Positions 44,501-56,100 of a stretch of 64,000 nucleotides of DNA are shown in pieces. The DNA lies in the NCBI RefSeq assembly GCF_025399195.1, contig NW_026252164.1:1-64000 (forward strand), in the 5' to 3' direction. The position numbers and the translations under genes are program-made. This DNA is from Umbelopsis ramanniana AG. Taxonomy: Eukaryota > Mucoromycota > Umbelopsidomycetes > Umbelopsidales > Umbelopsidaceae. The notes below the pieces were generated by a model. That model saw only the letters and a list, made by a program, of their open reading frames with translations, searched no databases and was not told the origin of the DNA. Every line of letters starts with the position of its first letter. The stretch's first letter is position 1.

Positions 44501-46768
44501 ATGGCAGACTTTGAAGGCTCTGCTGATTTCAATGCCTTTGCCTCAGGTAAGAAAGCAGTTTACTTCAACATATTATCTCTTCTATTTGACTTGTCCTGCT
44601 GACTCCAATCTGCTCCACATTCCGCCTAACCACTGTTGTCTCTTGGCTATACTAAGGTCCCGACTTTGAGTCGAGAAAGCAGAATGAGCCTATTAAATGC
44701 GGCTGCGCCATCGATCGAGCTTTGCACCGCCAAGGAAATTACATTTACATCACTGGAGCTCAAAAACAATCCGACGGTGGAAGCAATTCTTACGTTGCAT
44801 ATAATATCCGAGTCGGGGTAAGTTGCCAAGGCCATTCCCCTTTCTTTATCATAACACTCGGCCCGCTTACCTTTATACGCTTGGCATGTAGGATATAGAA
44901 ACACGCAGAAGATACAGTGAATTTGAATCTTTGAGAAAAGCCCTTATTCGATTATACCCAAGCGTCATTGTTCCTCCCATACCGGAGAAGCATTCCATCA
45001 GTATGTTAAACACCACTTGTGCTGTCCATTAGAAATCATGCGTTCTAACCTCCCTTCCTGTAGCCGACTACGCTGCCATTCAGAAGAGCGTGAAGGATGA
45101 TGTGGTTATGATTGAAAAGCGAAAACGAATGTTGCAAAGCTTCTTGAACAGAATTCTAAATCATGGCAAACTTGGCTCAGAGCATGTGTTCCACCGTTTT
45201 CTTGAAAGTGGAGTCAGCTGGGTAAAATTTTCTGTTCATGCTAATATCGTCATCGTCGTCGATACATACTGAGTTTTGAAATTAATTTCATAACAGTCTG
45301 AAGTTCTGCACTCACCACCATTGTCGACTCTTCCCAAGAACCCATTGCATGTATCACTTGCGCCAAGAAGTACAAGCGATTTGCAAGGAAGCGATAGCTC
45401 TCTGCAACCCTCTTCATCCTCCAGCTCCAGTTTGATCCCAATGCCAAGCGCCTCACACACGTTGCGAAATCCTGATTCTCGATTCGTTGAGTCAGAGGCT
45501 TTCACCAATAAAGCTGCCCATCATATGAGTTCCAGTGTCGATAAAACACAGCGACGGGTCATTAGACGCTTAGGAGGTAAGATGTCGTGGTCATATTGAC
45601 GTTGGTCCTTCTATACCATTACCTGTATCTTCCATACTGAGTCGATATTTGTTTATAGAACTTGCCAACGACTATGCCGAACTTGGAGCAGTTTACAATG
45701 GATTCAGTCTCAACGAAACTGGACAATTAGCTAACGCCATTGAAAAGGTCGGACAGGCCGTTGATTCCTCGTACACAATGACTGGACAATTGGTATGATC
45801 AATGACATCTTTTTAAAAATCATTTTGCATTTCATATTGATTCCCCGCAATAGATAAGCTCTTTGGAGGCTGAATTCTCAGAACCAATTCAAGAATACGC
45901 ACAATTCACACAAACCATCAAGCAAGTCCTCAAGTACAGACATATGAAACATGCTCAAGTGGAAATGATATTTGATTCCCTGGAAAATAAGAAATTATCT
46001 TTGGACAGTCTCGTTCGCATCGAGGCTGAAGCCAAGCGACTGGAAGAGGCCATGAATTCTGGAAGACCATCGAGCTACAACAACAACAACGGTGATCACT
46101 TTGAGAACACAGAGGCAAATCCATATAGCTCAGGTTATGACGATGACAATCAACAAGAACAAAACCAGGGAACTTCCAATGAACATGAAGATAACGCAAA
46201 CACTAACGATCAACCTGAAGTCGATCCTGAAGCTGAAAACCCCTATGCATCGGTATATCCTACTGGAGCCGGTGCAGCTGCATTGAGAGCATCACGTCAA
46301 CGATCCAAGAGATGGAGCGGACCCACCAAGATTTTCAGCGCAGTCAGTCATACGCTACATGGCATTATCGACGTTGACCCAGAGGCTACTAGAAGAAATC
46401 AGATTGGCAAGACCAAAGATGCTGTTGCTCAGGTAAGTGACAAGAGTGTGCAACTTTTGTTAGAGGTAAATGCTAAATGGTATCTCTTCAGCTGGAGCAA
46501 GCTTTGCAAGTTACGCGCAAGGAACTGGTCGACGTCTCTGCCGACACTCAAGCTGACCTCGACCGCTTCCAAAGACAAAAGATCAGAGATTTGAGAGACA
46601 TGTTGATTGCTTATGCGAAGGTTCACGTCAAATATTGTGAAAAGGTCAGTGTTTTCGTCAATGTTTATGAATTAGCCATGTGCTCGTGTTAATTTAGGCC
46701 TTTTGGCTTCACAGAATCTTGCATCGTGGGAGGAAGCAAAGGAAGCAGTGGCCCAGATACCAGAATGA
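44501..46768 (+). CDS. SNX41: Sorting nexin SNX41/ATG20-type (PX-BAR)
   Basis: Exons: 44501-44546, 44657-44817, 44892-45000, 45064-45221, 45297-45576, 45659-45792, 45854-46432, 46492-46644, 46715-46768; 557 aa (yeast Snx41 625, Atg20 640). The PX domain (about 35-145) has [14 protein letters not shown] and [11 protein letters not shown] for PI3P binding, then [13 protein letters not shown] and [34 protein letters not shown] begins the BAR domain; an Asn/Gln/Glu-rich insert (about 360-420) lies inside it. It ends [13 protein letters not shown]. Such nexins pair with SNX4 to recycle endosomal cargo and support selective autophagy. Distinguishing SNX41 from ATG20/SNX42 needs a tree. Confidence 0.92.
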
Positions 46769-47019
46769 TCAATTTCTTTGGTTCTCAATCCCTGCAAAAC
46801 AACCAGTCCTTATAATACTCGTCATTTGTAACAAAAGCTGTCTAATCTTGCACGATTCGTGTTTTGTCATTTCAAACTTTGTCACACCTTCCTCAATGTA
46901 CTCACAACATCCGTTATCGTTTTCTCACTCTTTATGTTCAAGATATGTATTGTGTTCTTTTCATTAGCTACAATTTGAGCATGGAATATACAAAGATGGC
47001 TTTTTTTTTTACAACTGCT
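46769..47019. terminator. Convergent 3' region of SNX41 and ECO1
   Basis: 251 bp between two convergent stop codons, AT-rich with a T-run at 47001-47010. The transcripts probably end here and may overlap. Confidence 0.4.
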
Positions 47020-47972
47020 TTACAATACATGGGAAATCTTCACTGCGTCATCGGGGTATATTAAAAACTTGGAGGTCTGCGTGTAGTGTATGGCTAGATT
47101 TTTGCCATCACCTGTAGGTTGAGAAAATGCGATGGATGATGGGTCGAGTGAATGCCCGTAGATAAAATGCTTGCATGCAGAATTTAACAGCCGGGTAGCA
47201 ATGCCTTTTCCGCGATGACAAGGATGCACCCATATGCGAGATATGCCACATAAAGCCGGTACTTTCTCAGGGCTTTAATATGAGAAAGTGTCAATAACAA
47301 GTTTGGACATTGTGAGATGAGTAATAAATAATTGTCGTACCTGCAAAATACAGCCGAGGTGTTCGGTTTGGATCTCGAGGGAGCTACTTCAAATGCGAAT
47401 TCAATAGGTTCTGCAACTAAGCAGCCTAGGACCTGCTTTTTGTCTCCAATGTACAAAAAAGACTTGATATGGCGTTTGTTTAGTATCAATGGCTTTGAAC
47501 AGAGAACTGGACAGTTGGAATATTACCTTGCAGTACATCAGATGCTCGGCTGTAATAGCAGGTGACGATAGCTCCGTGTTGACAAGATTCAATATTTGAC
47601 CCAGCTTTCGAAGCTCGTGCTTAGAGCTACCAGAGCCCACCATAACAATTCGTGAAGCAAAGTCAAACTCCTGCACTACCCGCTCTCCTTTATAGCCCTG
47701 TTGGGATAGAATTATATAAGCTCATCAATAGCTATAATATAGACCATCCATATCCAGATTCATCCACTTACCGTGTACTTTAGATATGTGGCTTTAGTAA
47801 AGGTCATTGCATAGGACTGCTGGCCGTTGCCATTCTCCGGTCTGGACGCTACACGTTGGACGTCGACGCCTTGCCCGCAGGCAGCCTTCTCGTAAGGTGA
47901 ATGCCTTAACTTCTGTTGTTCAGATTTAAATGCACGTTGACTACGAGCCTTTTGGTTTCGAGTGTCGCCCAT
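47020..47972 (-). CDS. ECO1: ECO1/CTF7-type cohesin acetyltransferase, zinc finger not seen
   Basis: Exons (minus): 47972-47772, 47697-47527, 47462-47341, 47272-47020; 248 aa (yeast 281). GSSKHELRKLGQILNLVNTE at about 87-106 and SFLYIGDKKQVLGCLVAE match ECO1. The acetyl-CoA site is HPCHRGKGIATRLLNSACKH (R185-G-K-G-I-A), followed by FIYG and SIAFSQPTGDGKNLA, the cohesin-acetyltransferase signature. Family role: acetylation of Smc3 in S phase to set sister-chromatid cohesion, in the nucleus. The C2H2-like finger that normally precedes this domain is absent: exon 1 (67 codons) is basic and polar with one Cys. Either the finger exon was missed, exon 1 is wrong, or the finger is lost. The acceptor ATTAAAG before exon 4 is required by frame. 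Confidence 0.87.
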
Positions 47973-48412
47973 TCATGTGATGTGCGCTGGCTTTTTGAAT
48001 CTACACCTGGAAATGGAGATGCGCGTAGTGACAAAGATTTTTTTGCCGAAGTCGCGTCTGCCAAATCCGCAAAAATTTTTGTCCCAAATTTGCTGCTGAC
48101 CTTCGAAGACTCAATATTAATTCGCAAAGAAAAATTGGCAGCGTAGTAGGCTGATTTGCAACTAATTTGTTAAATTCAAGGTGTGAGCTTATCGTAAGGA
48201 TATTATCGATCTTGTGGAGCGGTAAAAAAGCACAGGATTCAGAACTAATCTCAACCTCGAACGAGGGCCACAAATTAAAGATATTCGCATATTCACTCAT
48301 AAATCGATGCAAAGTCTTTAAAAGCGTACACTATATCAGTCATTATTAGATGCAGAACTTTTCTATGGCATATAGGACTAGTGTAGTATTAAATAACGAA
48401 TGGATACAAGCT
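47973..48412. other. Gap upstream of ECO1
   Basis: 440 bp that would hold the ECO1 promoter, or an unrecognised 5' exon. Minus frames here (about 48001-48312) show no CxxC...H finger pattern. Confidence 0.4.
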
Positions 48413-49912
48413 TCATCCGCTGAATATGGCTATTATTCTGAAATGTGTCTTTTCGCCGTCGAGCACTTCGCAGTGGATGTCGTGGCTGCCTTTGGACAGG
48501 CTGTCCGACACCAGCATCATATGGCCGATGCTTCTACCGATCTCCCAGTGCCCAGACAACTCTTTGCCACTGTCCCGGTCATCATCGGCCCAGCACCAGA
48601 CATTTCCCAAGTCGTATTGATTCGATTTCAGGATGTACATGTAGACGGATCCTTTGCTTGCTTCGACGGAAAATGTGATCCGCGATCCTGGAGTGTCCGA
48701 TGCGATATAATATTTTTCTTTCTTCCAGTTCATCAGATACCAGCCGTCCATGGAAGATGGCTTGTAGGTCTTATCCATGAATGTTTCGCAGAAGGGGTTT
48801 AGTTCAAAAAAGCTGGCCTGGTGCTTCCGCGTCGTCCACATGTCGAGCAACGGGATGTCAGCATCAGGCGAGTTGATGGCCTTCGGCCCTTGTATGCTTT
48901 CCAAATACTGGATGACGAACGCGCTCATCATTCGGTGTCCTTCTTTATTTGGATGGTGTTCGTCGCTTGAAAATAATGTGTAGACATCATTGGGAAATCG
49001 GTTGTGATGATCGTAATATGCGTTTTTGAATGATATGTATGGGATGTCATAGTAATTGGCAATTGCCATATGCGCCTCTTGCCCGTTGAAGTAGTAATCC
49101 ACCTTGAAGCTAAAGAATGACAGGAAAACGATGGCAGGCTTGTTCGGCATTTGCATTAAGTTTCTCACTAGCAGCTCCATGTTCTTGGTGATGCCTGGGT
49201 CGCCGTCGCCCCGCTCTGTCGGATAGATGCTGCCGTCGTTGATTGAAAATTCTATAAATATGATGTCCAGATCGTCTGGAATGTGTTTGCTATGGCAATA
49301 TGTGAAATAGGACGAGCCTGTTGCTGGCGCCGCGCCGTTGACGAGCTTGTGCTGGCCGACAGGGAACTTGTTGGTGAACCAGTCGAAGATGACAGAGTGG
49401 TATACCTCTTTGTCTTTTTGTTCCAGTTTGTGTCCGGTGGAAATCGAACCGCCCAACACGCCTATTTTGATGTCTTCGCCATTGGACGCTTTTGCTAATT
49501 TCTCTCTGATCCGGTTCCCGCTGCCGGCATATCCAATGGATCGTTGGAATAAGTAATCGGATGAGGTAGAGACTACATGGCTGCTTGCGTTGGATAAGGA
49601 TAAAGAATGACTGCTTGCGTTGGATAAAGATTGGGATACAGAATGGCTGCTTGAGTTGGTTAAGGATTGGGATAATGAATGGAATATTTGATCATTGGAT
49701 GTGACGGAGAGCATCATGTAGATGTTCAGCATAATTGATGCGCCTAAAACATATTTTATGATCATGTCTATGGGTCTTGCGCGAAAATTTAATTGTGGTG
49801 GATGGCTGAAGAACATCGCCGAGGATCCCACATCGCAAACCATTTTAATCCGCTTTTTAGTCGGAACCCCTTCCAATACCGTATAAGATCGGCGTTTGGT
49901 GAGTTTCCACAT
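48413..49912 (-). CDS. Membrane-anchored SGNH/GDSL-type hydrolase
   Basis: A single frame of 499 aa. A basic cytosolic stretch is followed by one hydrophobic segment (about 50-70, MIIKYVLGASIMLNIYMMLS) with no cleavage site, so a type II anchor. A Ser/His/Asn-rich stem (79-112) follows. Then comes an SGNH fold: GVLGGSIS with the nucleophile Ser at about 156, ATGSSYF, FIEFSINDGS with the conserved Asn, and DEHHPNKEGH with the catalytic Asp and His (about 330). The C-terminal 130 residues form a beta-rich domain of unknown role. Likely a Golgi or cell-surface esterase acting on glycans; the substrate is unknown. Translation could instead start at Met24 (49843). There is no intron. Confidence 0.83.
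   Translation of the reverse strand: MWKLTKRRSYTVLEGVPTKKRIKMVCDVGSSAMFFSHPPQLNFRARPIDMIIKYVLGASIMLNIYMMLSVTSNDQIFHSLSQSLTNSSSHSVSQSLSNASSHSLSLSNASSHVVSTSSDYLFQRSIGYAGSGNRIREKLAKASNGEDIKIGVLGGSISTGHKLEQKDKEVYHSVIFDWFTNKFPVGQHKLVNGAAPATGSSYFTYCHSKHIPDDLDIIFIEFSINDGSIYPTERGDGDPGITKNMELLVRNLMQMPNKPAIVFLSFFSFKVDYYFNGQEAHMAIANYYDIPYISFKNAYYDHHNRFPNDVYTLFSSDEHHPNKEGHRMMSAFVIQYLESIQGPKAINSPDADIPLLDMWTTRKHQASFFELNPFCETFMDKTYKPSSMDGWYLMNWKKEKYYIASDTPGSRITFSVEASKGSVYMYILKSNQYDLGNVWCWADDDRDSGKELSGHWEIGRSIGHMMLVSDSLSKGSHDIHCEVLDGEKTHFRIIAIFSG
49577..49678 (-). repeat. Short imperfect tandem repeat coding the Ser-rich stem
   Basis: Units of about 24-36 bp coding SLSNASSHS-like peptides repeat about four times within the SGNH hydrolase gene, just after its membrane anchor. 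Unit length and sequence vary, which suggests replication slippage. Confidence 0.65.
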
Positions 49913-51480
49913 TTCTTTTCAAGGTCAGTAAATTGGCTGATTTTAGGCAAAAGGCTTCGAAAGTTACGGGACTTTCGCACACCGATATATTGATGGATCA
50001 AGTAAGAGCAAGCTGTTTATCCTAAAATAATCATGAGGCAGCACGGCAAGATCTTGCGTATAAGCAGTGGAAACAGTGCGAAGTTCAGAACAGTCAAAGT
50101 CAACACATTTTAGTTCATTTAGTATATATTGTCACACACTTCGACAAAGCAAACAGCCCAGGTTCAGTCTTGTGGATATTGATAATGCACACAGCGAAGT
50201 AGAAGAGGCACGGCAAGTGTTCAACCCACCAGTTGATCCGCAAGAGAATTTTCCTGTCGATCTGCAGTCTCCACTCATACCTGGATGAATCCTTATATCC
50301 TGTCGGTTCTGAGTCTGTTGAGTTAAATATTCTTGAATACTGGGAAACTCAGCTTAAGCCAAGGCTTTTTTCCACATGGCAAAAGTATTTAGCGGTGTGT
50401 GTGAGCTCCACATCCTCCTCGCTTCGGTGTACTGATCCATAAATACTTTATACTTTATGCAAGGAGAAATATACTTCAAATTTTTGCGCTTGATGGCTAA
50501 AATTAATAGCATTAAAATATAGATTGGTATACTTGATGGTAGTATATAGTCCTAACTTGAAGACATCCTATGCTCGCTTTTTAAAAGGATGACAGAACGG
50601 GAATACCTTCCTTTTCTTCTAGGACTGTTCTGGCCATCCTTGCCTTTCGGACGCATTTTGCAATCTGTTTTCCTGGTCTTCTGAGTACTATGAACGGTAC
50701 TCAACAGTATCGATGACTTTTAGTGATCAATAACTACAAAGATCAAGTCAGTGTCAAGTAAGTTGGCTCATCCTCTCTTGTTAAGTCATACAACATAAAA
50801 CCATAATGTGCCTTTGTGGATTGTAAGACGGAAGCAGAGCAAACGATTTGCGCCTAACCCATTGTACAACTCGAGCTACTTCGTATTGACACATAGTGGC
50901 AAGATTGTTCGACATGTCTATTAGCATCTTCAGAGCCTTCAACCTACTTTCCAGCATTCTTTTACTCCCGTTTGGGCCATCAAACTTAGCGCCTGCCCAT
51001 TATCTTTCGCTTCAATCTGGTGATGGAGGAAAGGATGTGGTCTTCGTTCTTGCGAAGGGATGTGCTGATGCTAAACGATTCCCCTCTAATATTACAATCG
51101 AATTTAAAAAACTGATCTCAATATCCATTTGTAAACTCGCTATACATACCTGAGATTCAACGTCCGGACGCATTATCGAACGATCTATCCATCATACTCC
51201 AAATGCGAAGCATATACCAGAGTTCATGATGTGATGCTTCCAAATTGCCTGACACATATTCACACATCCTATATCATAAAAGTTAGCTCATGATATATCA
51301 GCGATCATAGCCTACGCTACTTACATCATATGCATGGTGCCAAATACACAGTCAAGATGAAAGTCGCTGTCGCGATAGAAAGGTTCGCTCCATGGGCCTT
51401 ATAGACATTGTTTTCGGAGATCAACTGTCGTTTTCAAATTTTCCAGTCAAATGATCATATTAGAATGCTTTTGGCATTGT
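49913..51480. other. Gene-poor interval, left part
   Basis: About 1.6 kb including the upstream region of the SGNH hydrolase gene. A plus frame at 50896-51153 with a hydrophobic start has no recognisable homology and no splice or promoter support. Nothing else is identified. Confidence 0.4.
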
Positions 51481-51499
51481 AACTATTTGGTTGAGGTAA

Positions 51500-51990
51500 A
51501 AAACTAACTTACTGCACTTAAACGCGCCATGTACCTTTCGAAAAATACTTCATCTGCATCGGGTAAGCTTACAGGAACATCTTCTTCTCCCCATCCTTCT
51601 TCAGCATCGTCATTAAAATTGTCGGGATTCAGACTTAACATCAGAACTAGAAAAAAATTGGCATTAATAAGATAAAGTACTGTTGAAAGATACTATTCGC
51701 CTTACAATGTACATTTAGCAGACGAATTCGATATCTCACGACATTTTTATTTGGATGCTGACAATTAGAAAAGATACAATCCTTGAATCTTGCACCATAT
51801 CTACAGAAACATCCGCAAGAATGTTCAACTCTGACTCCGTAATATTCAAGCGCTGTAATGCCTTCCTGCTCTCCAGTTCCGTCTCTACTGGCAATCCTTC
51901 TCGCAACAAGGGAGCATCATTTCACTTGGGGGGGTTTTCCTGGCTAAGTTGATTGATGGTTCCGCTTCGGTCATGTTGATAGGCCAGCCA
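51500..51990 (-). pseudogene. Exon-like relic or unrecognised gene
   Basis: Two minus-strand coding-like segments lie here. One (about 51940-51815) reads REGLPVETELESRKALQRLN, then ITESELNILADVS. The other (about 51769-51540, broken by a probable intron at 51706-51650 with a TTTTTTTCTAG acceptor) reads HPNKNVVRYRIRLLNVHF, then LMLSLNPDNFNDDAEEGWGE. A 47-nt intron with GTAGAT donor and TTGTCAG acceptor would join them in frame. Upstream, a TGA and a C-run at 51928-51934 block the frame, and I could not find a first exon. It may be a decayed gene, or a live gene with exons I missed. I do not recognise the family. Confidence 0.35.
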
Positions 51991-52422
51991 TATTGTTACT
52001 GGGCTTTCGCTTTACTGAAGGAACAACGATTCACGTCGAATTGATGTCATGGACGTCTATGGCTGTAGGGATCCGAAAAGTATTTGATATTTGGTATTGG
52101 GTTTTTCGGAACTCTACTCTTTGCATATTCATCATGTCATTTTGCGAGAAATTGAAATACCGCTAATTAGTGCGCGCGCAAAAGACACTTCAGTGTGAAC
52201 TACAATATCGATGGGAAAGCGGTTGCCTTCTAACATGTCAGCGCCAGCAGTCAGAAAGAGGTAGCGCTGAATGGGAGCAAAATCGTAAGCTTGAATAATA
52301 ATGGCTATACAATACCTTGGGTCGTTCCACGTCTTCGCCGTTGCTTGCCCGAAAGTCACACTTGAAACAAAATTTTGTCTTCCCCATCGCATGAAATTTC
52401 TCTATTTCTATCTTTCTTTACC
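51991..52422. other. Upstream region of the small acidic gene
   Basis: 432 bp. A minus frame of 86 codons at 52132-52392 reads plausibly, but nothing supports it as a gene. Otherwise taken as promoter of the plus-strand gene. Confidence 0.35.
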
Positions 52423-52829
52423 ATGAAACCAAATCCAACCAACGCTGAAGTTGCAAAACAGGCTATGAGAGCAAATCAAGCAGCTATCCTTAATGAAGAG
52501 AAAAGAAGAAAGACATCCACCTCCTTCGACAGTATCGAGCTCGACCAAGCGCAACTAATCGACAAAATAGACCAAGGAAACTGGTCTTGGGAAGAAAATG
52601 GCAGTGAAAAACATCAAGAATGTAGGTATACCGACATGGAGCTGCTGTATTTCGTATCTCACAGACGACGCTTAACTATACTGTTACAGGTCTTGCCGAC
52701 GATAGCATTCTTCCTGACTTAATGGAAGAAACGCCACATCCGACTTTCGAGGAAGGAGAGCAAGTTGGGTTGGAGGATGCAGATCTCATAAACACCAATT
52801 CCAGCGCATCAAAGTCGCTACATGAGTAG
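52423..52829 (+). CDS. Small acidic protein of unknown function
   Basis: Exons 52423-52621 and 52690-52829 give 112 aa. MKPNPTNAEVAKQAMRANQA begins with a helical, Ala/Gln-rich segment. It is followed by a basic patch (NEEKRRKTS) and an acidic second half (LPDLMEETPHPTFEEGEQVG). No signal peptide, membrane segment or known domain is seen. The ATG at 52423 follows a pyrimidine-rich leader, and the donor (GTAGGT) and acceptor (TTACAG) fit the other genes. Its status as a real gene rests on the clean intron and composition only. Confidence 0.55.
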
Positions 52830-52887
52830 ACAACAGCTATTTGATTATTAGTTAACTTAACGGCAAGGATGACTTTCGGTTTAAACG

Positions 52888-52899
52888 CCCCCCCCCCCC
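52888..52899. repeat. Poly-C run
   Basis: Twelve consecutive C (G on the other strand) in the 3' flank of the small acidic gene, unusual in this AT-leaning intergenic sequence. A sequencing or assembly length error is possible. Confidence 0.8.
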
Positions 52900-53115
52900 G
52901 CATATGTAATATACAATTGATCACCAGTTTGAATGACAAGTTAGCGTTTTGGCAAAGCAACAATAAAAAATAAATTCGTTGACCCGAACAGCAAAAGCTA
53001 TCCAGCACATTTATGAATTAGTAACAACGACGACTGCAGAAAAAAAGGATTGGAAAAGTCGTTGAAACACCTGAATCATTTACAAGGTATACAATATGAC
53101 TAGTGTATTAAAGAC

Positions 53116-56100
53116 TTAGCCTCTTCTTTGGTCTAGTACTTGTCCATCGTCATCTATGAGTTGATCGTCCTCATCTTCGACCAAAAGGATTCTTCCACGT
53201 CCAGACGATGAAAATCCGGTACCCCAAGCGAAACCATCCTCGTCAAAGCCGGCAGAAAGGTCAAACCCATCACCACCAATCATGCTAAGCACCACAGGTA
53301 AAAGCACGAGACCATGAAGAGCTCCTGCAACAACAATGGCGAGATCTGGCAGTAGAGAAGTGAAAAGGATTTAGTTTCAAGTACCACTCTAACGATGAAA
53401 AGGATCATATTCACTCACACATGCGGAAATAGTACACTTCAAAGATCTTGGATTTGGTAAATGCCAATACCAAGATACCAGCAAACTTAGTCAAGGTAAT
53501 TCCAGAAAAGACCTGCCGAATAAAAATGATGGTTAAAATACGTAATTCAAGGTAGAGGCATTGGGCATGTATACGACACTTACGGAACTTCCGACATCAA
53601 CCAAGCTCTTGGTGGCTCGCTCATGTCTTGATCCAGTGCCTGCTGAAAATGCTCGGGCAACATGGCAGCAGAATTCAACGCTGATACCAACACAAATGAC
53701 CAGATTGACCAAACTGACGGCGTTCAAGCTGACTCCCCATAACGTCATTATGCCAACAACATTGACAAGGATCATGATGACCATGACCATGACAATCAGA
53801 GCAGATCGAACACTTCCAAGAATGGCTGCAGTAACAACGAAAATGGACACAATGGCCAATCCGAGCAGCTCAAGGGCCATCTTGACAATATAGGTGTATT
53901 GCTCAAAGAAGACGTAGAACAGTGAGTAAGGGAAAACCTCAATGCCATGTTCCTTGCTGATATCTTCGGCAATACGTCTTGCTGATGCATAAGCAGCGAT
54001 GAAATCCTCTTGGGTTCGAAGTGGTGTATGGAATGATCGGAAATGAGATGTTTTGATGTTCGAGTGAGCAGAGTCAAGTACAACGGCGTCGGCATAGGCA
54101 GCTTTTCCTCCCAGTGGGCAGTCTTCGCTAGGGTTCTGGTTGATCCACAAGTCAAAGTAGTTCAAAAATTCTTCACCCTCAGGAAGTGAGCTCATATCAA
54201 TAGACCAATCAGGCTTGCAGTCTTCACAGTCGTCTTCATCATCCCATTCGCCACAAAGGGCAGGTAGAGCGTTGATTGCAAGTGGGTTCGATGGTGCCCG
54301 TCTCACTGGTGTGACATTGTCTTGAAGGGCACGTCTCTTCTTCTTGAGTCTACAGCATTCCACGTCTGGGTTGAGCCAATGAAGAAGGTCGTCTAACCAG
54401 TTGCTTGTTGGTTCAGCTATATACGACACAGATGGTCGCTTACGCTCCTGCTCCAAAATGTTGGCGAGCGAATGCTCGTGACAAGTAGAAAATCTTCCAC
54501 ACACTTTCAACTGATCTTCTCGGCCAGTGACATTCGCATCCTTGACAACAAAGTAAACCGGTGGGCCGACGTCGAAATACGAGTCAAGGTCGTTAAAGTA
54601 TTGGACCAAGTAGGAATCAGTGGGAAGCGCAATGCGTTGGTTCAAGCCTAGTGGTAGTTGAGGAAGAAGCGCTAGACTGCACGCGAATATTCCCAAAAAT
54701 ATAATGCAGATGCCATAGCGAACATTGTAGTTCAAAATAAATGGCGTATAGTACTTTCGAGTGAGAGTTTGAAGCAATCCTTCCTTTTCTTCAGTATGCG
54801 GTGCAGAGACTTGGATGCATGGAATGCAGTCAACGCGATCAGCCTATGGTACACAAGGTCAGCATCGAACGATCATTTTGATCAAGCAACATCAAAAATT
54901 ACAAACCTCAGCACGATGAGCGTCCAGAACCATACAAGAGACAAAGCAGGTTACTTGAAGTATAAAATCAATGAAAACGGCCAGTGAAGCAACGATAGCA
55001 AAGCTGCTAACGGCAGGCATAGTGACAATGGCGCCAAGACCAAACGCTAGGGTTTCACTGATGGAGCTAAGCAAAATACTTGGCCCCATTTTGCCCAATG
55101 TCTTGGCAGCTCTTTCTTCAATCGTTTCATCAATGTCAGCATTCTGCTTTCTTCTCTCAAACTCATGACAGAGAATGAAGATGTTGTCCACACCAACGGC
55201 CAAAACCAGGAACGGAATAACTTCAGCAATGATCAAGGTGATTTTCTTGCCTGTGAACGAAAAGATACCAACGGATGCCATGACAGAAAAGACGACGATG
55301 AGAATGCCGCAAACACCCAGACTAAACTTGGAGTCGACGACGATACGTCGAACATTGAGTGAAGAGAAGCGTCCTAGGGCGATGGACGCGTAGATGAACA
55401 TGACAACGTAGCTGATGATGACGGTTCGGGCATCCGTATTACTTGACTCGTTCAATTCTGTTTCCAGCGAGCTCTGCGATGCAACAAATTGTTAATTCGA
55501 ATTTTCGACCTACAGCTATGCTATCTGATTCAAATTACCTCGGTAGAGTAGCTAACTCGAACGTTTTCCCATTCCGGTCGCGAATCCAAATTCGTCAGTA
55601 CCTTTCGGAGCAAGGTCTTTTCCCATTCCTCAGCCATCTTGATCTTTTCTTCATCAACATAGTTATTTAAAACAAAGGTAACAATCATGGCTTTAGATGA
55701 CAGGTACTGGTTGTTTTCGTAGCCACCTAGAATCATTTGTGGTTTCAAAGGTTGCTGGAAGTCAGGCAAGCACAAAGAAGGTTGGGTAGCACAATCTTGG
55801 AGGTATTCTTCATATGACTCAGGATCAAAGTTATCGACATCACCTTGCCAGTAACCAGTTACGGATTGAACGACGCATGCTTCTCCAGTAGGTTTGAGGC
55901 AGAGGTCGTCCAAGGTGTAGTTATTAGGTTCGGACTTCAGATTTCTGATCTCTTTCTCCACATCGAAGAGCGAAAGTAGGTTATCTGACGAGATGACGGA
56001 CGAAGAGTCGTCAATCAAAAAGAGTTGTGCGGTACGGTAGAAGGGTGAAAAGTTTTCGTCAAAATATTGCTTTTGCGCCAACGCCTCGGAAGCAGGGGAT

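Noticed and set aside
50896-51153. An 85-codon plus frame with a hydrophobic start
   Set aside because: The start could mimic a signal peptide, but there is no homology, promoter element or splice support.
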